Of a stretch of DNA of 64,000 nt, positions 28,664 through 37,439 are shown in pieces. The stretch's first letter is position 1. Each line of letters opens with the position of its first letter. The stretch is from Halobacillus mangrovi (lineage in GTDB: Bacteria > Bacillota > Bacilli > Bacillales > Halobacillaceae), in NCBI RefSeq assembly GCF_002097535.1, contig NZ_CP020772.1:1674001-1738000 (forward strand), read 5' to 3'. The notes below the pieces were generated by a model, which made no database searches, was not told the DNA's origin, and worked only from the letters and a program-made list of their open reading frames with translations. Made by a program: the position numbers and the translations under genes.

Positions 28664-28690
28664 CGAAACTTTTTTGTAATACAACCCGTA
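28664..28690 (+). promoter_or_regulatory. ECF (sigma-W-like) promoter of hflKC
   Basis: CGAAAC (28664–28669), 17 nt beginning with TTTTTTT, then CGTA (28687–28690) followed by TA. Only the first base departs from TGAAAC. The spacer equals that of the PspA-cluster promoter. Transcription would begin near 28697, 31 nt before the hflK ATG. Confidence 0.68.
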
Positions 28691-28727
28691 TATGTACTAT
28701 CCATACATATAAAAAGGGGAAGTGCTT

Positions 28728-29690
28728 ATGAGCTTAAGACAAATTTACAAGTGGGGCGGCCTGGCTATAGCAGCTATTGTATTAATATTCGTTTTAATAA
28801 CGACTTGGTACACAGTTGATGAGTCTGAGCAAGCTGTTGTTTTAACCTTTGGTAAAGCTGAAGACGGAGTTACTGAGCCGGGTCTGCACTTCAAAATGCC
28901 CTGGCCGATTCAGGAAGTAGAGAAGATGTCTAAAGAAACATTCAGTCTGGATTTTGGATTTAATGATGGAGAGGACGAAGCAGATAAAGTAACGATGATC
29001 ACTGGTGATGATAAAATCGTTCAAGCTGATCTCGTCGTCCAATGGAAAATTACAGATCCTAGAGGATATTTATTTGCCTCAGAGGAGCCAGAACAAGTCC
29101 TCTTTAATGCAACCTCCTCATCTTTGAGAGGCGTAATCGGCAGCAGTGAAATTGATGAAGCTCTGACTTCAGGAAAAGCAGAAATTGAGAACGAAGTTAG
29201 AGAGATGCTTGTTTCTCTTATCGACAGTTACGAAGTAGGGGTTTCAATTATCGATGTAAAATTGCAGGAAGTAGATCTTCCGAATCAAGAAGTACGGAAA
29301 GCATTTACTAAAGTGACAGACGCTAGAGAGCAGAAGCAAAGTAAAGTCAATGAGGCTGATAAGTACGCCAATCAGAAACGAGAAGAAGCGCTAGGGGAAA
29401 AAGATGCGATCATCCAACGCGCAGAAGGAGATAAAGTAGAAAGAATACAGGACGCAAATGGAGCGGTCTCTCGATTCAATGCGCTGTTAAGTGAGTACGA
29501 AAATAATCAGGATGTCACACGGGAGCGTCTAGTCATGGAAACACTAGAAGAGGTCCTCCCACAAGCTAATGTCTATATCATGAATGATGATGGCAATACG
29601 ATGAAATACTTGCCTTTGAACCAAGGCAATGTCCAGAATGTAACCCCTCCAGTCAGTGAGGACAGCGAGGAGAGTGAAAAGAGTGAGTGA
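28728..29690 (+). CDS. hflK: SPFH membrane protein HflK
   Basis: 320 residues. One N-terminal helix (about 10–28, GGLAIAAIVLIFVLITTW), then the SPFH/band-7 domain with VDESEQAVVLTFGKAEDGV and GLHFKMPWPIQEVEKM, and a coiled coil at 200–260. The C-terminus is acidic. In E. coli HflK and HflC form a cage around the FtsH protease. The ATG at 28728 was preferred to GTG 28722 for its distance from AAGGGGAA. It overlaps hflC by 8 bp. B. subtilis has no hflKC at this locus. Confidence 0.9.
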   Translation: MSLRQIYKWGGLAIAAIVLIFVLITTWYTVDESEQAVVLTFGKAEDGVTEPGLHFKMPWPIQEVEKMSKETFSLDFGFNDGEDEADKVTMITGDDKIVQADLVVQWKITDPRGYLFASEEPEQVLFNATSSSLRGVIGSSEIDEALTSGKAEIENEVREMLVSLIDSYEVGVSIIDVKLQEVDLPNQEVRKAFTKVTDAREQKQSKVNEADKYANQKREEALGEKDAIIQRAEGDKVERIQDANGAVSRFNALLSEYENNQDVTRERLVMETLEEVLPQANVYIMNDDGNTMKYLPLNQGNVQNVTPPVSEDSEESEKSE

Positions 29691-30606
29691 CACCATAAAT
29701 TTCAATGAAAAAAAGCCAAAAGATATGAGAAGCTACATTAGAGCTGGGGTAACAATAGTGGTCATTGCAGCTCTTATATTGATTGCCATCAACTCAATGA
29801 TTATTGTAAAAGAAGGAGAATATAAGGTGGTTCGCCAGTTTGGTGATGTGATCAAAATTCATAACGAACCGGGTTTAAAATTCAAGATTCCTCTTATCCA
29901 GGAGGTATCTACCTTATCTAAAAAGAAAATGGTCTATGATGTAGATGAAAAAGAAATTACTACGCTCGATAAAAAAAGAATGATCATTGATAACTACGCG
30001 ATCTGGAGCATTTCTGATCCAGAGAACATGATCTCAAATGCCAGGACGATGGCTAACGCGGAGGCGAGGATGGGAGAGTTTATCTTTTCCATCGTTCGAA
30101 CAGAACTAGGAAAGATGAATTTCTCAGAAATCATTAACGAAGAAGAAAGCTCCCGAGGGACTTTGAATGATGAAATCACTTCACGTGTCAATGAGTATCT
30201 GACGAGAGATAACTATGGGATCGTAGTGGATGATGTACGAATAAAGCGCTCTGATCTACCAGAAGCAAATGAAGAGGCCGTCTTCACCCAAATGATCACG
30301 GATAGGGAAAAGATTGCACAAGAGTACTTGTCTCAAGGAGAAGCAGAGAAAAACAGAACGATGGCAACAGCTGACCGAGAAGTACAGGAAATGCTATCAA
30401 CTGCTCGTGCCGATGCGGAAAAAATACGGGCAGAAGGAGAAAAGGAAGCGGCTCAAATATACAATGAAGCTTTCTCCAAGGATCCAGATTTTTATCAGTT
30501 ATACCGTACCCTAGAATCTTATAAGCAAACGATAGATGGGGAAACGACGATCATTCTCCCGCAAGATTCTCCTTACACGGAACTGCTGTTAGGCTATTTT
30601 GAATAA
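29683..30606 (+). CDS. hflC: SPFH membrane protein HflC
   Basis: 307 residues. Helix about 19–40 (AGVTIVVIAALILIAINSMI), SPFH domain with IVKEGEYKVVRQFGDV and PGLKFKIPLIQEVSTL, the conserved DDVRIKRSDLPEANEEAVFTQM-type segment, then a charged coiled coil rich in AEKIRAEGEKEAA and the typical end FYQLYRTLESYKQTI. The start is GTG 29683, with GAGGAG about 10 nt upstream inside hflK. Partner of HflK in a membrane quality-control complex. Confidence 0.92.
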   Translation: MSDTINFNEKKPKDMRSYIRAGVTIVVIAALILIAINSMIIVKEGEYKVVRQFGDVIKIHNEPGLKFKIPLIQEVSTLSKKKMVYDVDEKEITTLDKKRMIIDNYAIWSISDPENMISNARTMANAEARMGEFIFSIVRTELGKMNFSEIINEEESSRGTLNDEITSRVNEYLTRDNYGIVVDDVRIKRSDLPEANEEAVFTQMITDREKIAQEYLSQGEAEKNRTMATADREVQEMLSTARADAEKIRAEGEKEAAQIYNEAFSKDPDFYQLYRTLESYKQTIDGETTIILPQDSPYTELLLGYFE

Positions 30607-30614
30607 GCCCTGGT

Positions 30615-30670
30615 ACGTCTTTTCCTTCTTAACTACAAACGTGGTAGAATGAAGGAAAAGGCGTTTTTTA
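30615..30670 (+). terminator. Terminator between hflC and polA
   Basis: 14-bp outer stem with one mismatch, ACGTCTTTTCCTTC / GAAGGAAAAGGCGT (30615–30628 / 30651–30664), an inner CTAC/GTAG pair, then six T. Confidence 0.85.
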
Positions 30671-30689
30671 TATGGATAGGAGTGAGCTT

Positions 30690-33335
30690 ATGGCTGAGAA
30701 AGTTGTATTAATTGATGGAAACAGTATTGCCTACCGTGCTTTTTTTGCATTGCCTTTACTTAATAATGATAAAGGTGTTTATACCAATGCAGTCTACGGA
30801 TTTACAACAATGCTGCTGAAAATATTAGAAGAAGATCAGCCGGACCATTTGCTGGTCGCGTTTGACGCTGGTAAAACAACGTTTAGGCATAAAACTTATG
30901 AAGAATACAAAGGCGGGCGTCAGAAAACCCCACCTGAATTATCTGAACAGTTTCCTGTTCTTAAGGAACTACTGGATGCTTTCGGCGTGAAATATTATCA
31001 ATTGGAACAGTACGAAGCTGATGACATTATCGGAACATTAGCCACTCAAGCCGGAGGCCAGGACCTTGATGTTAAAGTAATTTCCGGGGATAAGGATTTG
31101 CTGCAGCTCGTTTCTGAAAAGATTAGCGTTACCTTGACTAAAAAAGGAATTACGAATGTGGATACATACGATCCGTCCTTTTTAAAAGAAAAAATGGAGG
31201 TACGCCCTGACCAGATCATTGATTTGAAGGCTCTTATGGGAGACAGCTCGGATAACATTCCGGGTGTACCGGGTGTGGGTGAAAAAACAGCTGTTAAGCT
31301 TTTAAAACAGTTCGATACTCTCGAAAATCTTTATGAAAATCTTGATGATGTCAGTGGGAAAAAACTTAAAGAAAAGCTTGAAGATAATAAAGATGCTGCG
31401 TTCATGAGCAAGCAGCTTGTCACAATTGAGAGAGAGGCTCCAATTGAAATTAAGTTGCAAGACTTAGCCTACGAAGGTTATCAGACCCATCCTGTAAGTC
31501 AAATTTTCAAAGACTTAGGCTTCCAATCCTTGCTTTCACGTGTACAGGAAGGTGGAGAATCTGATAGTGACGACGCATCTGCACAGCTTCCTGAGATTGA
31601 AGTGGAAGTTTTAGAGGAGTTCAGTGATGATATGTTCAAGGGTCAGGAGTCGCTGGTCGTTGAGATGCTCTATGATAATTATCATCAGTCGCCTATAGAA
31701 GGTATTGCGATTGTCAATCAAGATAAAAAATATGTTGCGGATATAGAAGTAGTGAAGGATTCGAAAGCTTTCAAAAAATGGGCTGAAGATGGTTCAAAGG
31801 AAAAATGGGTGTTTGATGCGAAAGGCACACTCGTTGCTTTACTTCGTCATGGTATCCATATTAAAGGAATTACTTTTGATTTACTGCTTGCTTCATATTT
31901 AATTAATCCAGCTGAAAATAATCATGATATACCCGCAATTGCTCACCGTATGGGATCAAATGCAGTGAAGTATGACGAAGAAGTTTACGGAAAAGGGGCA
32001 AAAATGAAACGGCCCGATGACGATGAAGTGTTTCATGATCATATTAGCAGGAAAGCTGCCATGGTTTATGAGCTGAAAGATGCAGCGGAGAAGCAATTGA
32101 TAGGGAATGAACAATATGATCTTTATAAAGATTTAGAAATGCCTCTGGCGTTGATTCTCGGCCGTATGGAGCACCGAGGTGTCCAGGTCGACGTGGACCG
32201 TCTTAAAAACATGGGAGATGAGTTGGAAGGTCGTTTAGAAACAGTACAGGAAGAAATTTTCGAGCTTGCCGGGGAGTCATTTAATTTAAACTCTCCAAAG
32301 CAGCTAGGACCGATCCTTTTTGAAAAACTGGGGCTTCCTGTCATCAAGAAAACGAAGACTGGCTATTCTACGTCAGCAGATGTACTAGAACAGCTTGAAG
32401 ACGAGCATGAAATCATTCCTAAGATCTTGTTGTATCGTCAATTAGGAAAGTTGAAATCAACCTATATCGAGGGATTACTGAAGGTTGTTCATGAAGACAC
32501 CCAGAAGATCCATACACGCTTTAACCAGGCATTGACTCAGACCGGACGATTAAGTTCTACAGACCCGAACCTCCAAAACATTCCGATCCGTCTTGAAGAA
32601 GGGCGGAAAATTAGGCAGGCGTTTATTCCTTCTAAGGAAAATTGGGTGATGTTTGCCAGTGATTATTCTCAAATTGAACTACGAGTCCTTGCTCATATAG
32701 CTGGAGATGAGAAGTTGATGGCAGCTTTTAAAGAAGGGCAGGACATCCATACTCAGACCGCAAGTGAGGTGTTTGGTGTGGAAAGCGATGAAGTCACTAG
32801 TGAAATGAGACGACAAGCTAAAGCAGTGAACTTTGGAATTGTTTACGGGATCAGTGATTATGGATTGTCTCAAAGTCTAGGAATTACTCGAAAAGAGGCC
32901 AAAGCATTTATCGACAAATACTTTGAAAGCTACCCGGGTGTGAAGGAATATATGGATGAAACCGTACAAGAAGCAAAGCTGACCGGGTACGTATCCACTT
33001 TCATGAACCGCCGCCGCTACCTGCCGGACATTACCAGCCGTAATTTCAATAAACGCAGCTTTGCTGAACGTACAGCGATGAACACTCCTATTCAGGGGAG
33101 TGCAGCCGATATCATTAAGAAAGCAATGATTGATCTTGAATACCGCCTGCAGGAAGAAAAGCTGCAAGCACGGATGTTGCTTCAGGTGCACGATGAACTT
33201 ATACTAGAGGCTCCAGAAGAAGAAATAGAAAAATTAAAAGATGTTGTAGCATCAGTCATGGAACAGACCGTCGAATTGAATGTTCCGCTTGAGGTGGATT
33301 ATTCGTACGGTCCAACCTGGTACGATGCAAAGTAA
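30690..33335 (+). CDS. polA: DNA polymerase I
   Basis: 881 residues. The 5'-3' exonuclease domain (1–290) has LIDGNSIAYRAFFAL, YEADDIIGTLA, VISGDKDLLQL and LMGDSSDNIPGVPGVGEKTA-type residues. The middle domain lacks the acidic exonuclease motif (VVEMLYDNYHQ where DTE is expected), as in other Bacillaceae Pol I. Polymerase motifs A (FASDYSQIELRVLAHIAG), B (RRQAKAVNFGIVYGISDYGL) and C (LLQVHDELILE) are intact. It fills Okazaki gaps and repair patches. The ATG at 30690 follows GGAGTG; the upstream ATG overlaps it. Confidence 0.97.
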   Translation: MAEKVVLIDGNSIAYRAFFALPLLNNDKGVYTNAVYGFTTMLLKILEEDQPDHLLVAFDAGKTTFRHKTYEEYKGGRQKTPPELSEQFPVLKELLDAFGVKYYQLEQYEADDIIGTLATQAGGQDLDVKVISGDKDLLQLVSEKISVTLTKKGITNVDTYDPSFLKEKMEVRPDQIIDLKALMGDSSDNIPGVPGVGEKTAVKLLKQFDTLENLYENLDDVSGKKLKEKLEDNKDAAFMSKQLVTIEREAPIEIKLQDLAYEGYQTHPVSQIFKDLGFQSLLSRVQEGGESDSDDASAQLPEIEVEVLEEFSDDMFKGQESLVVEMLYDNYHQSPIEGIAIVNQDKKYVADIEVVKDSKAFKKWAEDGSKEKWVFDAKGTLVALLRHGIHIKGITFDLLLASYLINPAENNHDIPAIAHRMGSNAVKYDEEVYGKGAKMKRPDDDEVFHDHISRKAAMVYELKDAAEKQLIGNEQYDLYKDLEMPLALILGRMEHRGVQVDVDRLKNMGDELEGRLETVQEEIFELAGESFNLNSPKQLGPILFEKLGLPVIKKTKTGYSTSADVLEQLEDEHEIIPKILLYRQLGKLKSTYIEGLLKVVHEDTQKIHTRFNQALTQTGRLSSTDPNLQNIPIRLEEGRKIRQAFIPSKENWVMFASDYSQIELRVLAHIAGDEKLMAAFKEGQDIHTQTASEVFGVESDEVTSEMRRQAKAVNFGIVYGISDYGLSQSLGITRKEAKAFIDKYFESYPGVKEYMDETVQEAKLTGYVSTFMNRRRYLPDITSRNFNKRSFAERTAMNTPIQGSAADIIKKAMIDLEYRLQEEKLQARMLLQVHDELILEAPEEEIEKLKDVVASVMEQTVELNVPLEVDYSYGPTWYDAK

Positions 33336-33352
33336 GTGAGGAGAATGACACC

Positions 33353-34177
33353 ATGCCGGAACTACCAGAAGTAGAAACGGTCAGAAAGACACTAAAAAAC
33401 TTAGTATTGAACAAAACAATCAGAGATGTATCTGTGTTTTGGGGAAATATCATTAAAACTCCTAAAGATCCAGAGGATTTTGCACGGATGTTGAAAGGCC
33501 AAACGATTCGAGATATTGATCGACGGGGAAAATTTATGATCTTTTATTTGGATGACTTGGCAATGGTTTCGCATTTAAGAATGGAAGGGAAATTCGGGGT
33601 CTATGAAGCTTCTGTGGAAAAACCGAAGCATACCCATGTTATTTTTCACTTCACCGATGGGACAGAACTTAGGTATAACGATGTACGGAAATTCGGAACG
33701 ATGCATGTGTTCCAAAAGGGAGAAGAATGGAAAAACAAGCCGCTTATCCAGCTTGGTCCTGATCCTTTTGATGAAGCATTTACTTTGGATTATTTTTTTG
33801 AAAAGCTTCAAAAAACTTCGAGAAACATCAAGGCGGTGCTTCTTGATCAAACGATTGTCGCTGGACTTGGGAACATTTACGTAGACGAAGCCTTATACCG
33901 GGCTCAGGTTCACCCCGAACGAATAGCCAAGGGCCTTACGAAAAATGAAGCCGAACAAGTTAGAGAAGCTAGTATCGAGGTGATTCTTGAGGCTGTTGAA
34001 CAAGGGGGGACAACGATTCGTTCCTACTTGAACAGTCAGGGTGAGATTGGCATGTTCCAACAACAGCTCCGAGTTTACGGAAAGCAAGACGCCCCTTGCG
34101 TTGGTTGCGGTTCCCCAATTGTGAAGCTGAAAGTAAGTGGAAGAGGAACTCATATCTGTCCTGAATGCCAGAAATAA
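33353..34177 (+). CDS. mutM: Formamidopyrimidine-DNA glycosylase MutM
   Basis: 274 residues. Starts PELPEVETVRKTL with the catalytic proline and Glu, has the helix-two-turn-helix with GLGNIYVDEALYRAQVHP, and ends in a CVGCGSP...CPECQK zinc finger. It removes 8-oxoguanine and formamidopyrimidines and nicks the strand. GAGGAGA is 9 nt before the ATG. It lies 17 bp after polA, so the two repair genes probably share a transcript. Confidence 0.96.
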   Translation: MPELPEVETVRKTLKNLVLNKTIRDVSVFWGNIIKTPKDPEDFARMLKGQTIRDIDRRGKFMIFYLDDLAMVSHLRMEGKFGVYEASVEKPKHTHVIFHFTDGTELRYNDVRKFGTMHVFQKGEEWKNKPLIQLGPDPFDEAFTLDYFFEKLQKTSRNIKAVLLDQTIVAGLGNIYVDEALYRAQVHPERIAKGLTKNEAEQVREASIEVILEAVEQGGTTIRSYLNSQGEIGMFQQQLRVYGKQDAPCVGCGSPIVKLKVSGRGTHICPECQK

Positions 34178-34235
34178 TCACCAAAATGTAAAGAGCCCAT
34201 ATACTAATCCACAGCTAAAAACAGAGGTGGATGGT

Positions 34236-34838
34236 ATGGGCATCGTTACATTTACAATCTTGTTCGTCACTGCAGTAAGCATCGATAGTTTTGGGATCGG
34301 ATGTGTCCTCGGGATGAAGCGAATTGGACTCGCGCTTCCCGGTGTATTATTTATCGCTTTTTTCTCTGGTATTGGGTTCTTACTTTCCTCTTATATCGGG
34401 CATTTAGTGCTCCCTTTTGTTTCTGCAGAGTACGCAGATCGACTTGGAGCGATCGCTTTGATTTGTATCGGCATTTATTTCTTATGGCAGTATTTTAGAA
34501 AGCACGATACTGCTAAAGATAACGGTGAGCCCTGGCTGAAGCCTTCGAGGGTGCTCAATGACCCGCAAACGGCAGATGTCGATCGTTCCGGAGGCATTCG
34601 GGGTAAAGAGGTTTGGCTCCTTGGTACAGCGTTATCTCTAGACACGATCGGTGCAGGAGTGAGCGGTGCATTTATAGGGGTTTCTCCTTTTATAACATCC
34701 TTACTTATTTTCTTGGCCACCTTCCTTATGCTTTTTGCAGGCATTAAAGGCGGTGCTAAATTTAGTGAAAAAGCAGAAAGCATTTCCATTCTTCCAGGAG
34801 TTTTGTTAATAATTATTGGTATGATTAAGCTCGCGTAA
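34236..34838 (+). CDS. ytaF: Sporulation membrane protein YtaF (MntP/LysE-like fold)
   Basis: 200 residues, six predicted helices in two repeats of three, each starting with a related motif: VTAVSIDSFGIGCVLGMKRI near 9 and GTALSLDTIGAGVSGAFIG near 130, both with a buried Asp as in MntP-type cation exporters. A polar loop (90–118) separates the halves. Named after B. subtilis YtaF; substrate unknown. The ATG at 34236 has AGAGGTGG 6 nt upstream; earlier starts would overlap mutM. Confidence 0.87.
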   Translation: MGIVTFTILFVTAVSIDSFGIGCVLGMKRIGLALPGVLFIAFFSGIGFLLSSYIGHLVLPFVSAEYADRLGAIALICIGIYFLWQYFRKHDTAKDNGEPWLKPSRVLNDPQTADVDRSGGIRGKEVWLLGTALSLDTIGAGVSGAFIGVSPFITSLLIFLATFLMLFAGIKGGAKFSEKAESISILPGVLLIIIGMIKLA

Positions 34839-34850
34839 AGGATGTGTAGA

Positions 34851-35453
34851 ATGACACTCGTCATCGGTTTGACAGGCAGTATTGCCAGTGGAAAAAGTAC
34901 AGTATCTAATCTGTTTACAGAATTGAACATCCCTGTTGTTGATGCCGACCAGATCTCTCGGGAAGTCGTAGAGCCAGGAGAGCCTGCTTACGAACAAATC
35001 GTTGATACCTTTGGAGAAAGCATTTTACAGGATGATAAAACGCTCGATCGAAAGCAATTGGGCAAGGTCGTCTTTTCTGATGAAGAAAAAAGGAAGCAGC
35101 TAAACTCAATTGTTCATCCTCAAGTAAGAAAAGAAATGCTTAACAAGCGTGATCATTATATTTCTGAACATTACCCAGCAGTGGTTCTGGACATCCCGCT
35201 GCTTTTTGAGAGTAAGCTCACTCATTACGTGGACCGCGTGGTGGTCGTGTACGTCAGTGAAGAGACTCAGCTCGAGCGTCTGATGGAAAGAGATCGATCT
35301 AGTCGCGAAGATGCCGAGCAGCGTATCAAAGCACAAATTCCTGTGCAACAAAAAGCAGAAATGGCAGATGCCGTGATTGACAACAATGGAACGATTGAAG
35401 AAAGTTTTCAACAATTAAAAGACATACTTCACGATTGGAATATCGTATATTAA
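34851..35453 (+). CDS. coaE: Dephospho-CoA kinase
   Basis: 200 residues. Walker A GLTGSIASGKST at the N-terminus, VVDADQISREVVEPG for substrate, DIPLLFESKL, and a lid region with MERDRSSREDAEQRIKAQ. It carries out the last step of coenzyme A synthesis. The ATG at 34851 lies 8 nt after AAAGGA; the ATG at 34842 overlaps that site. polA-mutM-ytaF-coaE order is as in B. subtilis. Confidence 0.95.
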   Translation: MTLVIGLTGSIASGKSTVSNLFTELNIPVVDADQISREVVEPGEPAYEQIVDTFGESILQDDKTLDRKQLGKVVFSDEEKRKQLNSIVHPQVRKEMLNKRDHYISEHYPAVVLDIPLLFESKLTHYVDRVVVVYVSEETQLERLMERDRSSREDAEQRIKAQIPVQQKAEMADAVIDNNGTIEESFQQLKDILHDWNIVY

Positions 35454-35490
35454 CACGTCAGGACTTTTTAGTCTTTGGCGTGTTTTTTAT
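35452..35490 (+). terminator. Terminator of coaE
   Basis: AACACG/CGTGTT outer arms with an inner GACT/AGTC pair, followed by T-run; begins in the coaE stop codon. Confidence 0.82.
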
Positions 35491-35516
35491 TTTTTTATAA
35501 AAAGTTATGAACAAAA

Positions 35517-35545
35517 CTGAAAAAGCGCTTACAATATGTTATACT
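35517..35545 (+). promoter_or_regulatory. Promoter of gapB
   Basis: CTGAAA (35517–35522), 17 bp, TATACT (35540–35545). The -10 coincides with a CcpN-type operator. Confidence 0.6.
35535..35545 (+). promoter_or_regulatory. CcpN-type operator 1 of gapB
   Basis: TATGTTATACT fits the CcpN consensus TRTGHYATAYW (as I recall it from B. subtilis gapB and pckA) at every position, and covers the -10 box. Confidence 0.68.
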
Positions 35546-35569
35546 AATCGTGAAAAAACGATTCAAAAG

Positions 35570-35580
35570 TATATCACATA
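35570..35580 (-). promoter_or_regulatory. CcpN-type operator 2 of gapB
   Basis: Minus-strand TATGTGATATA fits TRTGHYATAYW with one mismatch, 24 bp after site 1 and in the opposite orientation. Confidence 0.5.
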
Positions 35581-35594
35581 TAGGGGGCTGGATC

Positions 35595-36629
35595 ATGGGG
35601 AAAACAAAGATCGCCATTAATGGCTTGGGGAGAATAGGAAGAATGGTTTTTAGAAAAGCGGCTGTAGACGAGTCGATAGAACTTGTAGCCGTTAATGCGA
35701 GCTATCCAGCAGAAACTATTGCTCATATGTTGAAGTATGACAGCGTTCATGGACGCTTTGATGGAGAGATCAAAGCTTCGGGTGACGGGTTGCTTGTGAA
35801 CGGAAAGAAAATTAAATTATGTTCAACAAGAAACCCTTTGGAACTACCTTGGAACAAATTAGATATAGATATAGTCATCGAAGCAACTGGGAAATTCAGA
35901 ACGAAAGAAGAAGCTTCCTTGCATATGGAAGCAGGAGCGAAGAAAGTCATTATCACGGCTCCAGGAAAACAAGTCGATGCGACCATTGTAATGGGAGTAA
36001 ATGAAGAAACGTACGAACCGAATGAGCATCACGTCCTTTCTAATGCCTCCTGCACTACGAATTGCTTAGCACCAGTCGTTAAAGTGCTGGAAGACGAATT
36101 TGGAATCGAAAATGGATTAATGACAACGGTTCATGCCTTCACAAATGATCAAAAGAATTTAGATAATCCGCATAAGGATTTACGAAGAGCTCGTGGATGT
36201 ACTCAATCCATCATCCCTACCTCTACAGGCGCTGCGAAAGCTCTTGGAGAGGTCATACCTAGTATGAAAGGGAAATTGAATGGAATGGCATTAAGAGTTC
36301 CAACCCCAAATGTCTCGTTAGTCGATCTTGTTGTCGATCTTAAGAAAGATGTTACAGTAGAAGAGGTCAATCAAGCCTTTGCAAAAGTGGCACGCAGGGA
36401 GATGAAGGGGATCTTAGAGTTCAATGATGAACCCCTTGTGTCCATTGACTACACAACTTCTTCATCTTCAGCGATCATTGACAGTTTGTCGACTCAAGTC
36501 ATTGAGGATCGAAAGGTTAAAGTGCTCGCTTGGTACGACAATGAATGGGGCTATTCTTGTCGGGTTGTTGATTTGGCTAAGTATGTAGGTAATTTAATGA
36601 AACAAGAAACCACGGCGAGAGTCTCATAG
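35595..36629 (+). CDS. gapB: Gluconeogenic glyceraldehyde-3-phosphate dehydrogenase
   Basis: 344 residues. Rossmann start AINGLGRIGRMVFRKA, catalytic Cys in SNASCTTNCLAPV, and WYDNEWGYSCRVVDL near the end. Overall sequence and the position after coaE match B. subtilis GapB, the NADP-preferring enzyme that runs toward glucose. The ATG at 35595 has AGGGGG 7 nt upstream; the longer frame would run into the operators. CcpN-type sites predict repression during glycolytic growth. Confidence 0.94.
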   Translation: MGKTKIAINGLGRIGRMVFRKAAVDESIELVAVNASYPAETIAHMLKYDSVHGRFDGEIKASGDGLLVNGKKIKLCSTRNPLELPWNKLDIDIVIEATGKFRTKEEASLHMEAGAKKVIITAPGKQVDATIVMGVNEETYEPNEHHVLSNASCTTNCLAPVVKVLEDEFGIENGLMTTVHAFTNDQKNLDNPHKDLRRARGCTQSIIPTSTGAAKALGEVIPSMKGKLNGMALRVPTPNVSLVDLVVDLKKDVTVEEVNQAFAKVARREMKGILEFNDEPLVSIDYTTSSSSAIIDSLSTQVIEDRKVKVLAWYDNEWGYSCRVVDLAKYVGNLMKQETTARVS

Positions 36630-36630
36630 G

Positions 36631-36660
36631 TGGAAAAGTCACCCATTTGTATCTTATAAT
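36631..36660 (+). promoter_or_regulatory. Probable promoter of speD
   Basis: TGGAAA (36631–36636), 18 bp, TATAAT (36655–36660). It puts the 5' end of the transcript near 36667, at the base of the leader hairpin. Confidence 0.5.
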
Positions 36661-36666
36661 AGGAAC

Positions 36667-36873
36667 CAACGTGCAAGACTCATATAACCTCAGCCTGTCT
36701 GGGAAAATATATCTTGCAAAATGGGGGTAAACCGTATATACTTCTTTTTGAACTTCTGAATTACGTAAGGTTTCATGTCTACTCAAAGGGTTAGGACCTC
36801 TCAGGACTAACTTTCCCCCGTGGTAGCTCATGACTGTTATTTAGAAGGTGAAGAAGTTAATGTACAAAGGGGG
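36667..36873 (+). promoter_or_regulatory. Structured leader of speD with alternative pairings at the ribosome-binding site
   Basis: A 5' hairpin pairs TGCAAGA (36672–36678) with TCTTGCA (36712–36718) and has an inner CTCAG/CTGGG stem. A C5 tract (36815–36819) can pair either with G5 at 36723–36727 or with G5 of the ribosome-binding site (36869–36873). A GTTAG/CTAAC stem (36790–36794 / 36807–36811) lies between. No recognised riboswitch consensus fits. Regulation by a polyamine or SAM-related ligand is inferred only from the gene controlled. Confidence 0.5.
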
Positions 36874-36882
36874 ATCCTAGCA

Positions 36883-37260
36883 ATGGATACAATGGGAAGA
36901 CATGTAATTGCAGAACTATGGGATTGTAATGAAGGAAAATTGAACGATATGTCGTATATAGAACAAGTTTTTGTCGATGCTGCACTAAAAGCAGGAGCTG
37001 AAGTGAGAGAGGTCGCATTTCACAAGTTTGCTCCCCACGGTGTCAGCGGGGTCGTCATTATTTCTGAATCGCACTTGACGATTCATAGTTTCCCTGAACA
37101 TGGATATGCTAGTATCGATGTTTACACATGCGGAGATCGTATTGATCCGAATGTGGCTGCGGAATATATCGTAAATGCTTTGGAAGCTGGCCGTAATGAA
37201 ACGGTTGAAGTGCCAAGAGGAATGGGACCCGTTGAGGTTCAGCAGTCTCGCGCTTTATAA
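36883..37260 (+). CDS. speD: S-adenosylmethionine decarboxylase proenzyme
   Basis: 125 residues, the small prokaryotic class. The self-cleavage site is in [16 protein letters not shown], between Glu62 and Ser63, where Ser63 becomes the pyruvoyl group. DVYTCGD provides the catalytic Cys. It produces the aminopropyl donor for spermidine. The ATG at 36883 has AAAGGGGG 9 nt upstream, and [13 protein letters not shown] matches B. subtilis SpeD. Its product is the cosubstrate of SpeE-type enzymes such as that encoded at 2776–4326. Confidence 0.95.
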   Translation: MDTMGRHVIAELWDCNEGKLNDMSYIEQVFVDAALKAGAEVREVAFHKFAPHGVSGVVIISESHLTIHSFPEHGYASIDVYTCGDRIDPNVAAEYIVNALEAGRNETVEVPRGMGPVEVQQSRAL

Positions 37261-37274
37261 TATGGGATATTAAG

Positions 37275-37303
37275 ACCGCACAGGATTTCTGTGCGGTTTT
37301 TTA
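37275..37303 (+). terminator. Terminator of speD
   Basis: 9-bp perfect stem ACCGCACAG / CTGTGCGGT (37275–37283 / 37289–37297) followed by T-run. Confidence 0.92.
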
Positions 37304-37439
37304 AATGACTACGTTATCGCTTGTCTTATGCGTACGGGTCTAAACCCTCACTTCCACCTTTCTATTACCATTTCTTATTTTGTTGAATCGTGTTAAAATG
37401 TAGAGAGTATATGTCGAATGAACTGAAGGGGTTAGGTAA

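Noticed and set aside
30690..33335. Damaged polA because the 3'-5' exonuclease motif is absent
   Set aside because: Loss of this motif is normal in Bacillaceae Pol I; the rest of the gene is intact.
35517..35534. cre site in the gapB promoter (TGAAAAAGCGCTTACA)
   Set aside because: The left arm is shifted by two bases relative to the cre consensus; CcpN-type sites explain the region better.
36667..36873. Known riboswitch class (purine, SAM-I, preQ1, ykkC) before speD
   Set aside because: None of the conserved cores could be found; only the pairing pattern is reported.
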